A DNA stretch of 64,000 nt, taken from positions 62,001 to 126,000 of the forward strand of contig NZ_LROY01000002.1 of assembly GCF_001639145.1 (NCBI RefSeq). The letters run 5' to 3'. Shown here one piece after another: positions 17,357 through 26,766 of the stretch. Position numbers and translations under genes: made by a program. The first letter of the stretch is position 1. The number at the start of each line of letters is the position of its first letter. The stretch is from Microbulbifer sp. Q7 (lineage in GTDB: Bacteria > Pseudomonadota > Gammaproteobacteria > Pseudomonadales > Cellvibrionaceae). A model generated the notes under the pieces. The model was not told the origin of the DNA and searched no databases. It saw nothing but the letters and a program-made list of their open reading frames with translations.

Positions 17357-18517
17357 GTGACCGACCATCAGCATGAACATGACCACGAGGATATTCCCGC
17401 AGACGTCCAGGCCCAGCTCGAGCGCGTAGCCGAGGTGATCGGCGCGCTTGAAGATCCCGCCACCGGGCTACCGCTGGATCAGCTGGAGGCCGATATTGAG
17501 GTGGGCTTTGATGACGGCACGTTATTCACCGGCGTGACCCTGGGCTATCCCTGCGCAAGCCAGCAGGACGCCTGGGCCCAGCGTATTCAAACCGCCTGTG
17601 AACCGCTGCTCGCCGACGGCCCGCTCGAGGGCGCGTCGGTCCAGAGTGATCTGTATTTCGATATCGGCCGTACAGGTTCCAGTGAGGGTGTCGAGGCCCT
17701 GCGCGCGGTGAAGAACATTATCGCCGTTGCTTCCGGTAAAGGAGGTGTGGGCAAGTCCACCACGGCGGTGAATCTGGCACTGGCGCTGGCGGCCGAGGGC
17801 GCTTCCGTGGGCCTGCTGGACGCGGACATTTATGGCCCCAGCCTGCCCACCATGCTGGGCACGGAAGGGCTTCGGCCGGAGGTGCAGGGCGGCAAGTTTT
17901 TTGTGCCGGTTCCGGCGCAGGGATTGCAGACCATGTCGCTTGGCTATCTGCTCACCGAGAGCACCCCAGCGGTGTGGCGCGGGCCCATGGCCAGTGGCGC
18001 GCTGAACCAGATGCTGACCCAGACATTGTGGGGGCAGGGCAGTGAAGACGGCGAGCTGGATTATCTCGTGGTGGACATGCCTCCGGGCACCGGCGACATT
18101 CAGCTGACGCTGGCACAGAAGGTGACCCTGTCCGGTGCGGTGATCGTGACCACGCCCCAGGACCTGGCGCTGGTGGATGCGATCAAGGGCGTGGAGATGT
18201 TCCGCAAGGTATCGGTGCCCGTGCTGGGCATTGTGGAAAACATGGCGCTGCACACCTGTTCGCAGTGCGGTCACCGGGAGCCGATTTTTGGCACCGGTGG
18301 CGGTGAAAAGATTGCGCGGGATTACCAGACCCGGGTGCTGGGGCAGTTACCCCTGGCGATGTCCATTCGCGAACAGGTAGACAGTGGCCGTCCGACGGTG
18401 AAGCAAGACCCGCAGGGCGAGGTCGCCGGTCTGTACAAAGCGATTGCACGAAAAGCCGCGGCACAAGTCTGGCTGTTCGGCGAAGAAGACGGGGTGCCAG
18501 ACATCGAGAATGTCTGA
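17357..18517 (+). CDS. apbC: Iron-sulfur cluster carrier protein ApbC/Mrp
   Basis: A 386-residue P-loop ATPase of the Mrp/NBP35 family. An N-terminal MIP18/DUF59-like domain (about residues 20-90) precedes the deviant Walker A GKGGVGKST at 127-135, DADIYGPS, the VVDMPPGTGD switch and the CSQC cluster-binding cysteines C301 and C304. It carries and transfers 4Fe-4S clusters to target enzymes. The GTG start at 17357 is preceded by GAGGAT at good spacing; the longer frame upstream has no family match. A His-rich N-terminus (HQHEHDHED) may bind metal, which is inference. Confidence 0.96.
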   Translation: MTDHQHEHDHEDIPADVQAQLERVAEVIGALEDPATGLPLDQLEADIEVGFDDGTLFTGVTLGYPCASQQDAWAQRIQTACEPLLADGPLEGASVQSDLYFDIGRTGSSEGVEALRAVKNIIAVASGKGGVGKSTTAVNLALALAAEGASVGLLDADIYGPSLPTMLGTEGLRPEVQGGKFFVPVPAQGLQTMSLGYLLTESTPAVWRGPMASGALNQMLTQTLWGQGSEDGELDYLVVDMPPGTGDIQLTLAQKVTLSGAVIVTTPQDLALVDAIKGVEMFRKVSVPVLGIVENMALHTCSQCGHREPIFGTGGGEKIARDYQTRVLGQLPLAMSIREQVDSGRPTVKQDPQGEVAGLYKAIARKAAAQVWLFGEEDGVPDIENV

Positions 18518-18623
18518 AACTGGCGCCCTCAAGCACATGTCTGTTCTAATCGGGGCATGTTTACAGTCAGTTTATAGGTAGGCATGCCAGGGCGAGATCA
18601 TTGGCTGCTCAGGGGATAGACAG

Positions 18624-18995
18624 TTGAGCTTTCAAATTCGATACGATGCGCCAAACCGCGTAGTGCGGGCGATATTTTTCGACGAGGTCACCATCGAGGA
18701 GAAGATGGCCTCGGCGCGGCAGATAGCGGAGAAGTATGGCCACCTGCATCCCCTATTGTTGGTGGTGGATGTGCGTGAGGCCAAGGTACTGCTGGATATG
18801 CAGCAGAGGCAGGAGTTTGGCGTCTACGCCGCGACCCTGCCGGGCCTCAGCCATGCGCACATCGCCGTGTTGCATGCACCGGACCACAATGCCAACGTCG
18901 GTATCGATCAGGCGGCGACTGCCAAAGGCCTCAGGGTGGTGGAGTTCCTTACCGAGCACGCCGCGCTGGAGTGGCTTGCCAGCAGGGAGTCCTGA
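18624..18995 (+). CDS. Small STAS-like hypothetical protein
   Basis: A 123-residue soluble protein without signal peptide or membrane segment. The alternating hydrophobic pattern (LLLVVDVREAKVLLDMQQ in the middle, then HIAVLHAPDHNANVGI) resembles SpoIIAA/STAS-like folds found in many small proteobacterial proteins, but no specific family is certain. The TTG start is supported by AGGGGAT six bases upstream. It is convergent with trhO (29 bp gap). Function unknown. Confidence 0.7.
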   Translation: MSFQIRYDAPNRVVRAIFFDEVTIEEKMASARQIAEKYGHLHPLLLVVDVREAKVLLDMQQRQEFGVYAATLPGLSHAHIAVLHAPDHNANVGIDQAATAKGLRVVEFLTEHAALEWLASRES

Positions 18996-19024
18996 GTGCA
19001 GGGCTCTCTTTTTACCGCCAGCGC

Positions 19025-20038
19025 TTAACCTGTTACCGACGAATTCCCTTTCGCCTGCTCGGCCTGTTGGCGGCGCAGCTCGCGCTTTTGCTCCCGGCGC
19101 GCCAGGGTAGTGGCCTTGGCGTCGTGACCGAGATGGTCTTCGCCCCGCGCCTTCGCCAGCTGTATCTGCTTTTCACGCTCGCGGAAGCGGGCCTTGTCGG
19201 CCTCTGATACAGAATCAAAGCAGTGCGGGCAGCTGACGCCCTGTTCAAACTGCGCGGACTGCATCTCTTCATCCGTGACTGGCATCCGACAGGCGTTGCA
19301 CTGTTGGTAGCTGCCGCGCTCCAGGTCATGATTCACGGTGACCCGGTCGTCGAACACAAAGCATTCCCCTTTCCACAGGGTGTCTTCCTTGGGCACATCC
19401 TCCAGGTATTTGAGGATGCCGCCCTGCAGGTGATAGACCTCGTCGAACCCCTGTTCTTTCAAATAGGCGGTGGACTTCTCACAGCGGATGCCGCCAGTGC
19501 AGAACATCGCCACCTTCTTGTGCTTTTGCGGATCCAGGTGCTCTTTTACGAACTGGGGAAATTCGCGGAAGCTGGTGGTATTCGGGTTGACCGCACGCTC
19601 AAAGGTGCCCACCTGGAATTCGTAATCGTTGCGGGTATCGATCAGCAGGACTTCCGGGTCTGAAATCAGCGCGTTCCAGTTGTCCGGTTTGACATAGGTG
19701 CCCACCGTGCGTCGCGGGTCGATGCCCTCGACGCCCATGGTGACGATTTCCCGCTTGAGTTTCACCTTGCTGCGCAGGAACGGCATCTCTGCGGTGTAGG
19801 ATTCCTTGTAATCCAACTCCGCCAGGCGCGGGTCAGACTTGAGGTAGGCGAGCAGGTTATCAATTCCGCTGCGGCTACCGGCGACGGTGCCGTTTAGCCC
19901 CTCGCGAGCCAGCAGCAGGGTGCCGCGTACCTCGTTGTCGAGCAGGGTCTGGAGCAGGGGTTGGCGCAGGGATTCGTAGTCTTCGAGGCTGACAAATTTG
20001 TACAGCGCGCAGACCACAACGTCGGTCGCGTGGGTCAT
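19025..20038 (-). CDS. trhO: tRNA uridine(34) hydroxylase / rhodanese-related protein TrhO
   Basis: A 337-residue YceA/TrhO protein. An N-terminal ferredoxin-like domain (residues 1-100) precedes a rhodanese domain with the active loop CTGGIRCEK (C180, C186), and a C-terminal region with two CxxC pairs (QQCNACRMP and CPHC) and a Lys/Arg/Gln-rich tail. TrhO hydroxylates U34 of certain tRNAs using oxygen on the way to cmo5U/mo5U. The start has an AAGGA ribosome site. The two CxxC pairs look like a zinc site, as in longer family members. Confidence 0.94.
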   Translation of the reverse strand: MTHATDVVVCALYKFVSLEDYESLRQPLLQTLLDNEVRGTLLLAREGLNGTVAGSRSGIDNLLAYLKSDPRLAELDYKESYTAEMPFLRSKVKLKREIVTMGVEGIDPRRTVGTYVKPDNWNALISDPEVLLIDTRNDYEFQVGTFERAVNPNTTSFREFPQFVKEHLDPQKHKKVAMFCTGGIRCEKSTAYLKEQGFDEVYHLQGGILKYLEDVPKEDTLWKGECFVFDDRVTVNHDLERGSYQQCNACRMPVTDEEMQSAQFEQGVSCPHCFDSVSEADKARFREREKQIQLAKARGEDHLGHDAKATTLARREQKRELRRQQAEQAKGNSSVTG

Positions 20039-20228
20039 GGTGTTGTCCTTTTGCTGGCCGGAGCGTAAATCCGGGGCAGTGGGTAAAAATCGCCGCGCAT
20101 TCTAACGAAAAATCCCTGTGCTGTCGTACACTTTTTCGACAGCGGAGGGCGCCCCGTGACCCGTGATTCATTGGGCGCGGAAAACTCCGCATTTTTCTTG
20201 TCGCCCGGTTGCCAACGAGGTTGTTCCC

Positions 20229-20501
20229 ATGGCCGATGATACTACCCCCCAAGAATCCCCACTCAGCCGCGTCTACAGCGATGGCGATCACACGGTCAAC
20301 ATCGATATATATGCCGATGGCGAGGGTGGCTGGTTACTGGAGATTGTTGACGAGCACAACAACACGACCGTATGGGAGGACGCCTTCGATACCGACGAAG
20401 CGGCGTTGCAGGAAGCCCTGGACGCTTTGAAAGAGGAAGGCGTTGGTGCATTCATTGGGCCGGTGGATACCGAGGCAAGTGGCAGCTGGGAAGCGCCCTA
20501 G
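20229..20501 (+). CDS. Conserved small acidic hypothetical protein
   Basis: A 90-residue acidic protein (many Asp/Glu) with a compact pattern: VNIDIYADGEGGWLLEIVDE, then TVWEDAFDTDEAALQEALDAL. Similar short proteins occur in Pseudomonas relatives, without known function. The ATG at 20229 was chosen over an upstream in-frame ATG because of the CGAGG sequence before it and the typical length. It is divergent from trhO. No signal peptide or metal motif is seen. Confidence 0.7.
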   Translation: MADDTTPQESPLSRVYSDGDHTVNIDIYADGEGGWLLEIVDEHNNTTVWEDAFDTDEAALQEALDALKEEGVGAFIGPVDTEASGSWEAP

Positions 20502-20758
20502 GCTGGTGGAGGGGCTGTGGTGCGCACTAGCGTCGATGACTCGATGCGGCAAGCTCGTTTGCAAATAAAACCCTCGGTGTACTGCAGCTTTTCAGGGGCC
20601 TGCTAAGGTTATACATAGAAGGGAATCGCGACAGTGTAACAGCACTACCCAATCGCGGCGCCGCCAACGGGCATCAAGGAATGTTGCCCTGGCGGTGCCA
20701 ACTGATCGCGGTCACCGGGCCGCCACAGTTGCAGATGTATAAAGTGTGGTTGCTCTGC

Positions 20759-21439
20759 ATGAAAAATTTCCTTCCCATTCTTGCTATTCCCCTTTTGTGT
20801 TTTTCTCCCGCCATGCCGGCGCAGTCGGGTATTGCCCTGACACTCTCGGATGATCGGGTGATCGATGTGGATCTCGCCGAGGCCAAGCTGATCTCGGAGT
20901 TGAATGGCTATGCGATCATTGCCGGTCGAACGTGTATCGACTGCGATGAAAATACCGCAATTTTCCTTGAGCGTATTGACGACCGGGACGGCCAGCCAGA
21001 GCGCGCGCGGCCGGAGGGTGAGGAACCGCCGGAACCCGAGGAGTTCGCGCGGCTTGAGCAGGGCAATGTTGCGGGCAGCACCGCAGCGCAACGGGATCAA
21101 TCCCAGGCAGAGCTGGAGGGCAGCGAAGACGGTGTGACAGACGTCGACCTTTCCGGCGAGCGCTTTACCTATCCGGGCACCTATCGGGATTACCTCACCA
21201 AAGAGCTGGTGGAAAAGACCCGCATGTTTTATGGCAATTGCCATGAAAGTTCACCGGCGCTGTTGTGGCTGAGTGAATACCGCACGAATAAGGGTTGGGT
21301 AAAGGAAGAGTACCTGTTGGTGTTTCGCGATGAGGGGATTGAGCACCGCTACAATCAGGCGCGTCAGCCCAGCATGTTAAATATCGACAACGAGGATTGT
21401 CGCGAGCTTGTGGGGGTGGAAACCACCACGGAGCCGTAA
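20759..21439 (+). CDS. Exported hypothetical protein
   Basis: A 226-residue protein with a signal peptide (MKNFLPILAIPLLCFSPAMPAQ) and no recognised domain. The mature part has a CIDCDENT motif, a low-complexity acidic linker with RPEGEEPPEPEEFARLEQ, and a C-terminal part with FYGNCHESSPALLWLSEYR; the cysteines may form disulfides in the periplasm. The start could also be an ATG eight codons upstream (20735). A good terminator follows. Function unknown; expression supported by signal peptide and terminator only. Confidence 0.65.
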   Translation: MKNFLPILAIPLLCFSPAMPAQSGIALTLSDDRVIDVDLAEAKLISELNGYAIIAGRTCIDCDENTAIFLERIDDRDGQPERARPEGEEPPEPEEFARLEQGNVAGSTAAQRDQSQAELEGSEDGVTDVDLSGERFTYPGTYRDYLTKELVEKTRMFYGNCHESSPALLWLSEYRTNKGWVKEEYLLVFRDEGIEHRYNQARQPSMLNIDNEDCRELVGVETTTEP

Positions 21440-21462
21440 ATAGTGTGCTTTTCCTGCAAGCA

Positions 21463-21494
21463 ACAAAAAACCCCGCACAAGCGGGGTTTTTTGT
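21463..21494. terminator. Bidirectional intrinsic terminator
   Basis: CCCCGC (21471-21476) and GCGGGG (21481-21486) form a stem flanked by a run of A on the left and T on the right, so it can end transcription from both the exported hypothetical gene and the convergent 3D-domain gene. Confidence 0.9.
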
Positions 21495-21549
21495 ATTCAT
21501 ACAGCCTGGGTCTGCCCGCGTGCGCAGGGCGTCCCCGGGCAGCGGCGAC

Positions 21550-21975
21550 CTATTTCTTGTCGTGGTTCCAGATGATTTTCAGCTTCTTCTTGCCCCACTT
21601 GCGGGCCTTCTTGATATCTTCTTCCATCCACACGTCAATGCGATTGGTGTAGCGTTTGTTCATCCGGTCGCGCACGGTGTAGGTGCCCGGCAAGCCTTCG
21701 ATTTTCACTTTGGCGCCGTTGGTCAGGCCGTGCTTTTCCAGGTCGCGGGAGACCGCGATGATCTTGTCACCGGGGCGCAGGCGGTTGTTCCAGGCGGCTG
21801 TCCAGGGGTCGTCATCGGTCTGGCCTTCAACGGAGTTGTAGGCGGTCGCGGTGACGGTCATGGACTTCTTTTTCTTCGCAGGCTCCTTTTTGATCGCGGC
21901 AAAGGCGTCGCCACCGGCCAGTGCCGAGAGGGAGGCTGCGAGTACAATCACGTACTTTTTAAGACTCTGTCGCAT
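21550..21975 (-). CDS. 3D-domain (RlpA/MltA-like double-psi barrel) exported protein
   Basis: A 141-residue protein: a signal peptide ending GGDAFA, a lysine-rich spacer (PAKKKKS), then a 3D domain, named for three conserved aspartates, with TATAYNSVEGQTDDDPW, LRPGDKIIAVSRDL, YTVRDRMNKRYTNRIDVWM. Such domains form double-psi beta barrels related to lytic transglycosylase MltA and RlpA and act on, or bind, cell wall in the periplasm. A missing large catalytic region means enzymatic activity is not assured. It has a long upstream noncoding region. Confidence 0.82.
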   Translation of the reverse strand: MRQSLKKYVIVLAASLSALAGGDAFAAIKKEPAKKKKSMTVTATAYNSVEGQTDDDPWTAAWNNRLRPGDKIIAVSRDLEKHGLTNGAKVKIEGLPGTYTVRDRMNKRYTNRIDVWMEEDIKKARKWGKKKLKIIWNHDKK

Positions 21976-22652
21976 AGTGTTCAGTACCTCCGAAGGCGCT
22001 TGGTCGCAGATGGGTTACATCTGCTGGGCCTCCAAGTTGATTTCTTCATAAGTGATCAATGTTTGATCAGGGTTGGCCATATTAAAGATCCACGGCGGGT
22101 AATCAATCTTTGCGGCGCAGACCGGTGAATCCCGCATAGCGTTTTCGTTTAGTTTTGCTTTGGGGGCTATTTGGGCTCAGATTGTCAGGAAATAAGGAAA
22201 AACACCTAGTTGGGGCACCGTCGCAATCCTAAATAGCCCCTCAGTGGGTTTCTTTCGGGTACGGGGTTGCCAATCCCGGGGCGTCGATGACAGCGATGCC
22301 TTCTGCGGCTGGTGGAATTTTGTACGATTGGGGCGCGGCGACTCGCTATCCTGTGGAACAAAATTTTTTTCGATTTATTTACGACCGATAGTTCAGAGTC
22401 ACCCCGGTTTTTGATGACAGCGTTGTAGGCGGAACGCTCATCACAAAAAATACGATAAGTCGAAAGGTTCAGCCTGGATTTGTCTCGTGGGGAAGCAGCC
22501 AGACGGAGTTTTTCCCCATTCTGGCGAAAACGGCAAGCGGAAGACTTTTCCCGCTCGTTTGTGGGGTTAGGGTGCTAGGAGGATGGTCCTGGGGGGCTAA
22601 GGGTGGAGTACCGGAGGCGGCGGCGGAATATTCGGCCCCCGGCCCCCGGAGC
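21976..22652. other. 677-bp noncoding region
   Basis: No gene supported. It is less GC-rich than its surroundings around 22340-22480. It contains an inverted pair GGGGCTATTT (22163-22172) and AAATAGCCCC (22231-22240) and two copies of GATGACAGCG (near 22285 and 22413). It presumably includes the promoter of the 3D-domain gene (minus strand) and the end of the TPR gene transcript. Confidence 0.4.
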
Positions 22653-23372
22653 TCAGATGGCGGTATTCCCCACCGGACGCGAGGGGTTGACCAGTTCCCG
22701 CAGTGCCGTCAGGTACGCCTGGTCTTCTTCCAGATCGGCAAACCCATGGCGCTGGTCCAGCGCCACCGCCCGCTCCAGCCACTCAATGGCCTCCTCCAGA
22801 TTGCCCTGCCACTCGCACACCTGACCAATGTTGAAGGCGGTAATGGCGAGGTTCTGCCAGTCTTCTTCGCGGCGCAAGGCGTCGATGGCACTGCGGTAGA
22901 GCAGGTAGGCATTGCGCAGCATGGCGGCGCGTTTGGTGGGGTTGTCCTGCAGGGCCGAGTGCTGGTGGTAGGTGTGGGCAATGGCCGAGCGCACCCGCGC
23001 GGCGGAGTGTTCGAAGGGCAGCCCGGGGGACGATTCAATGTAGCCGAGCACCGCCTCAAACTGGCTGCGGGCCAGGGGGTAGAGATCTGGCTGCTGCCCG
23101 CCGAGGGCATTCAGGATGATGCCGTAGCGGTAGCGCAGCTGGTTCTGGCGGTGGGGCTCAGAGGCGAGGCCGGCGATGGCCCGCTCGTACAGGGGCAGCG
23201 CCTCGTCGTAGCTACCCTCAAGGGCCAGCTCTTCCGCTTGCAGGATAAGCGGTGAGGCGTCGATGTCGGCGCCTGCCGCCTGGGCGTGCGTGACAACGGG
23301 GGATGCAAGGCAGATTGCCAGCCCCAGCGGGGCGAGCAGGCGGCCTCGGCAGAGGGGTCGCAGGCGCAACAT
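22653..23372 (-). CDS. Exported TPR-repeat protein
   Basis: A 239-residue protein with an N-terminal signal (hydrophobic stretch to about VVTHAQA) and helical repeats of tetratricopeptide type: LEGSYDEALPLYERAIAGL and AFNIGQVCEWQGNLEEAIEW are clear units. TPRs mediate protein contacts, here in the periplasm or as an outer-membrane-associated protein. It starts 50 bp after ydiJ on the same strand and may be co-transcribed. No specific partner can be named. Confidence 0.75.
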   Translation of the reverse strand: MLRLRPLCRGRLLAPLGLAICLASPVVTHAQAAGADIDASPLILQAEELALEGSYDEALPLYERAIAGLASEPHRQNQLRYRYGIILNALGGQQPDLYPLARSQFEAVLGYIESSPGLPFEHSAARVRSAIAHTYHQHSALQDNPTKRAAMLRNAYLLYRSAIDALRREEDWQNLAITAFNIGQVCEWQGNLEEAIEWLERAVALDQRHGFADLEEDQAYLTALRELVNPSRPVGNTAI

Positions 23373-23422
23373 GGTCAGTCCATCTCAGGGTTCGCCGCGG
23401 CCTGAAGACCGCGACGAACAGG

Positions 23423-26400
23423 TTAGTGATTACTGACAGTAAACCCCGAATCTTCGATCTGCGCCAGTAGTGCCTGCAACGGATGGCGCAAATTGACCTC
23501 TGCAAAGCGCTTGCTCTGGCAGCGACAGGAGTAGCCGGTGGCCAGTGTGGCGCTGGTATCGCCCTGCAGCTTGGGGGCCCAGGACTGCTGGAAGATCACC
23601 CGCGAGGTTTCCTTGTTGGCGGTTTCATGGCCGTAGGTGCCCGCCATACCGCAGCAGCCCGCCGCCTGGGTCTCCAGCTCCATCCCCAGTGCGCGGAATA
23701 CCGCCTGCCACTGGCGCGCCGCGCCGGCGGCATTGGATTGCTCGGTGCAGTGGGGCAGCAGGGTAAAGCGCCGACTCTGGAGGCGGTTGCGGTTGCTGGC
23801 CAGGTGCTCGGTGTGCTGCGCCAGCCACTCCTGCAACAGTTGTACCTGGGGGGCCTTGTCCCCCAGCAGCTTCTGGTATTCCCCGCGGTAGGTCATGGTC
23901 ATGGAGGGATCGATACCCACCAGCGGCACCCCGCACTCCGCCAGGCTGTTGAGCATGGCGCTGTTGCTGACGGCGGCTTGGGAAAACTGGCGCAGGAAGC
24001 CGTGCACATGCAGCGGCTTGCCGTTGGCGCGATAGGGCGCTACCAGGGGGTTGAAATCGAGCAGCTTGAGCAGGCGCAGGGTGTCGGCCACCACGTCGGC
24101 ATCGAAGTAGCTGGTGAAGGCATCCTGCACGATCACCACCGCCTTGGCGCGCTGTGCCGGCCCCATGGCGCGCAGGGATTCCCGGCTGGCGTAGGGAACC
24201 CCCAGCTCCTGCATGGCCTGGTCGAGGCGCGTGGCAGACAGCTTGGGCGAATCCGTCAGTCCCAGCCCGCGCTCCATCAGCCAGCGCACGGGCTTGAGCC
24301 CCAGCGGCCAGTTGTATAGCTGCGGTACCCGTGCCAGGTGCGGCATCATGAATTCCAGTCCGCCCACAAAGTAGTCCTTGAGCGGGCGCAGATAACGGCT
24401 GTAATAGAGTTCGAGGAACTTGGCGCGGAACGTGGGTACATCCACCTTGATCGGGCACTGGCCTGCGCAGGATTTGCACGCCAGGCACGCCTGCATGGAC
24501 GCATTCACCTCGTGGCTGAAGTCGTATTCACCGCGGGCGCGGGCCAGGGAGTTCTTGATCCGCCCCGGCAGCCCGATCAGGAACGACTGTTCGCGACTTT
24601 TGCGCGCCACCGCCTCCGGGTCCACCGAGCGCTCGGCCAGCAGGCGCAACCATTCGCGAATCAGCGAGGCGCGCCCTTTCGGCGAGTGGATGCGGTCGCG
24701 GGTGCCCTTGTAGGAGGGGCACATGGCGTCGTCCGGATTCCAGTTGAAACAGGCACCATTGCCGTTGCAGTAGACCCCTTCCGAGTATCCCTCCCACACC
24801 TGTACCGGAATCTGCCGGTCGTGTTCGCCGCGGGTGGGGACCTCATCAATCTTGAGCAGGCCGGAGGCGGCGCTGGGGGTGGCAATCTTGCCCGGGTTCA
24901 GCTGGTTGCGGGGGTCGAAAGCCGCTTTGATTTTCTGCAGCTCCGGATACAGCTCGCCGAAAAAGGCCGGTGCAAACTCCGAGCGCACACCTTTGCCGTG
25001 CTCACCCCACAGCAGGCCGTTGTACTTCTGTGCCAGGGCGACCACTTTCTCGGTGATGACCCGCACCTGCCTGGCCTGCTCGGGGTCTTTCATGTCGATG
25101 GCCGGGCGCACATGCAGTACGCCGGCGTCCACATGGCCAAACATGCCGTAGTCGAACCCGGCCGCATCCAGTGCCGCGCGAAACTCGCGGATGAACTCGG
25201 CGAGGTTTTCCGGGGGAACCGCGCAGTCTTCCACAAAGGGAATGGGGCGCTGCTCACCCGCGACATTGCCCAATAGCCCCACGGCGCGCTTGCGCATGCC
25301 CCAGATTTTATTGACCTCACTGTGACCGCGGGCAATGGTGTAGCCGAAGCTCTTGCCCGGCTGGCCGATGCGGCCATCCACATGGTCGGTGAATCGTTTC
25401 AGCGCTTGTTCCAGCGCCTCTTCGGAATCCGCGGTGTACTCCACCAGGTTGATGCCCTTGACCGCGCGTTCGTCCTGCGGGAAGAACTCGCTGACGCTGT
25501 CCCATACGATGTCGCCCATGGCCAGCTGCAGCACCTTGCTGTCCACGGTTTCGATGGAAGTCGGCCCCGCCTTCATCAGATCGGTGGCGTCCTTGAGCGC
25601 ATCCTGGAAATGGTCGTAGTTCAGGTTCACCAGTGCGGCGCAGCTGGGGATTTTCAGCACGTTGAGCTTGGCCTCGGCGATAAACCCCAGGGTGCCCTCT
25701 GAGCCACACAGAATATTGTTGAGGTTGAAGCGGCCATCCTTGCCCGGGTCCCGGTCGCGGATGTGCGCCAGGTCGTAGCCGGTAAGACAGCGGTTCAGTT
25801 TGGGAAACTTGGCTTCGATCAGTGCGCGCTTGCCGCGCTCGACGCTGTCCACCAGCTGGTGGATTCGGCCAGCGCGACTGTCCCGATGTGCGATGTCTTC
25901 CACCTCGCCGTCGTCAATGGCGTGGGAGTGCCACAGTTCCCCCCCCATCAGCACGGTTTTCAGCTCCAGCACATGGTCGCGGGTTTTGCCGTACAGGCAG
26001 GAGCCCTGGCCGGAGGCGTCGGTGTTGATCATGCCGCCAATGGTGGCGCGGTTACTGGTGGACAGCTCCGGGGCAAAAAACAGTCCGTGAGGCTTGAGCG
26101 CCGCGTTCAACTGATCCTTGACCACCCCGGTTTGCACGCGCACCCATCCCTCTTCGGCGTTGATTTCGAGGATGCGGTTCATGTGGCGGGAGATATCCAC
26201 CACGATGCCATCGGTCAGCGACTGGCCGTTGGTGCCGGTGCCGCCGCCGCGGGGCGACAGCACCACCTTGTGGAACTCCTCGCGGTCTGCCAAAGACAGC
26301 AGCAGCTGGAGGTCGTGAATATCCCGCGGGTACACCACCGCCTGCGGCAGTACCTGGTAGATGGAGTTGTCGGTGGAGAGCACCGTGCGGCTCGCATAGC

Positions 26401-26500
26401 TTGGGCTCGCATCCCCATGGAAGCCTGCCTGCTTGAGCGCATGCAGGAACTGCAGGTAAAGCGCCTGTACATCGTTGATTTCGCGCAGTGCTGGAATCAT
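23423..26500 (-). CDS. ydiJ: YdiJ-type FAD/Fe-S D-2-hydroxyglutarate dehydrogenase
   Basis: A 1025-residue protein matching E. coli YdiJ (1018) along its length. It has an FAD-binding PCMH domain with SPRGGGTGTNGQSLTDG, a C-terminal FAD-oxidase domain with YGMFGHVDAGVLHVRP and LLWGEHGKG, a 4Fe-4S motif CLACKSCAGQCPIKVD, and a heterodisulfide-reductase-like CCG domain with CCGMAGTYGHE. E. coli YdiJ oxidises D-2-hydroxyglutarate, a by-product of serine synthesis and other pathways. Divergent from the DUF523/DUF1722 gene; a minisatellite lies in the shared upstream region. Followed by a TPR gene. Confidence 0.94.
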   Translation of the reverse strand: MIPALREINDVQALYLQFLHALKQAGFHGDASPSYASRTVLSTDNSIYQVLPQAVVYPRDIHDLQLLLSLADREEFHKVVLSPRGGGTGTNGQSLTDGIVVDISRHMNRILEINAEEGWVRVQTGVVKDQLNAALKPHGLFFAPELSTSNRATIGGMINTDASGQGSCLYGKTRDHVLELKTVLMGGELWHSHAIDDGEVEDIAHRDSRAGRIHQLVDSVERGKRALIEAKFPKLNRCLTGYDLAHIRDRDPGKDGRFNLNNILCGSEGTLGFIAEAKLNVLKIPSCAALVNLNYDHFQDALKDATDLMKAGPTSIETVDSKVLQLAMGDIVWDSVSEFFPQDERAVKGINLVEYTADSEEALEQALKRFTDHVDGRIGQPGKSFGYTIARGHSEVNKIWGMRKRAVGLLGNVAGEQRPIPFVEDCAVPPENLAEFIREFRAALDAAGFDYGMFGHVDAGVLHVRPAIDMKDPEQARQVRVITEKVVALAQKYNGLLWGEHGKGVRSEFAPAFFGELYPELQKIKAAFDPRNQLNPGKIATPSAASGLLKIDEVPTRGEHDRQIPVQVWEGYSEGVYCNGNGACFNWNPDDAMCPSYKGTRDRIHSPKGRASLIREWLRLLAERSVDPEAVARKSREQSFLIGLPGRIKNSLARARGEYDFSHEVNASMQACLACKSCAGQCPIKVDVPTFRAKFLELYYSRYLRPLKDYFVGGLEFMMPHLARVPQLYNWPLGLKPVRWLMERGLGLTDSPKLSATRLDQAMQELGVPYASRESLRAMGPAQRAKAVVIVQDAFTSYFDADVVADTLRLLKLLDFNPLVAPYRANGKPLHVHGFLRQFSQAAVSNSAMLNSLAECGVPLVGIDPSMTMTYRGEYQKLLGDKAPQVQLLQEWLAQHTEHLASNRNRLQSRRFTLLPHCTEQSNAAGAARQWQAVFRALGMELETQAAGCCGMAGTYGHETANKETSRVIFQQSWAPKLQGDTSATLATGYSCRCQSKRFAEVNLRHPLQALLAQIEDSGFTVSNH

Positions 26501-26627
26501 TCCGGGCCCCGGGATCTGGTAAGACTTGGTGCGTATCCAAGGGGTACTTGGGCAACGCGGACTGGCATTTTAGCGGCGGTGGCGTGCCGCGCAACAATTA
26601 CCGGAAAAGAGGCCTCCCTGCGGGGGA

Positions 26628-26670
26628 TTGTTGCGGGGTTGTTGCGGGGTTGTTGCGGGGTTGTTGCGGG
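26628..26670. repeat. Four tandem copies of an 11-bp unit
   Basis: Units TTGTTGCGGGG at 26628-26638, 26639-26649 and 26650-26660 are identical; the fourth (26661-26671) differs only at its last base. They lie between the divergent ydiJ start (26500) and the ATG at 26767. Copy number changes could alter promoter spacing. Confidence 0.95.
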
Positions 26671-26766
26671 ATGGTCGCCCGGTCTTTTCGGGTCATCCGC
26701 GGTGTCGCCTGTGTCGTAGAGTACACTGTGGAAAGTAAACGCATACCTGCCCGAGATAGAGTATTG

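Noticed and set aside
22163..22240. Inverted pair GGGGCTATTT/AAATAGCCCC as an operator
   Set aside because: The 58-bp spacer and lack of partner elements make it no better than chance in 677 bp of noncoding DNA.
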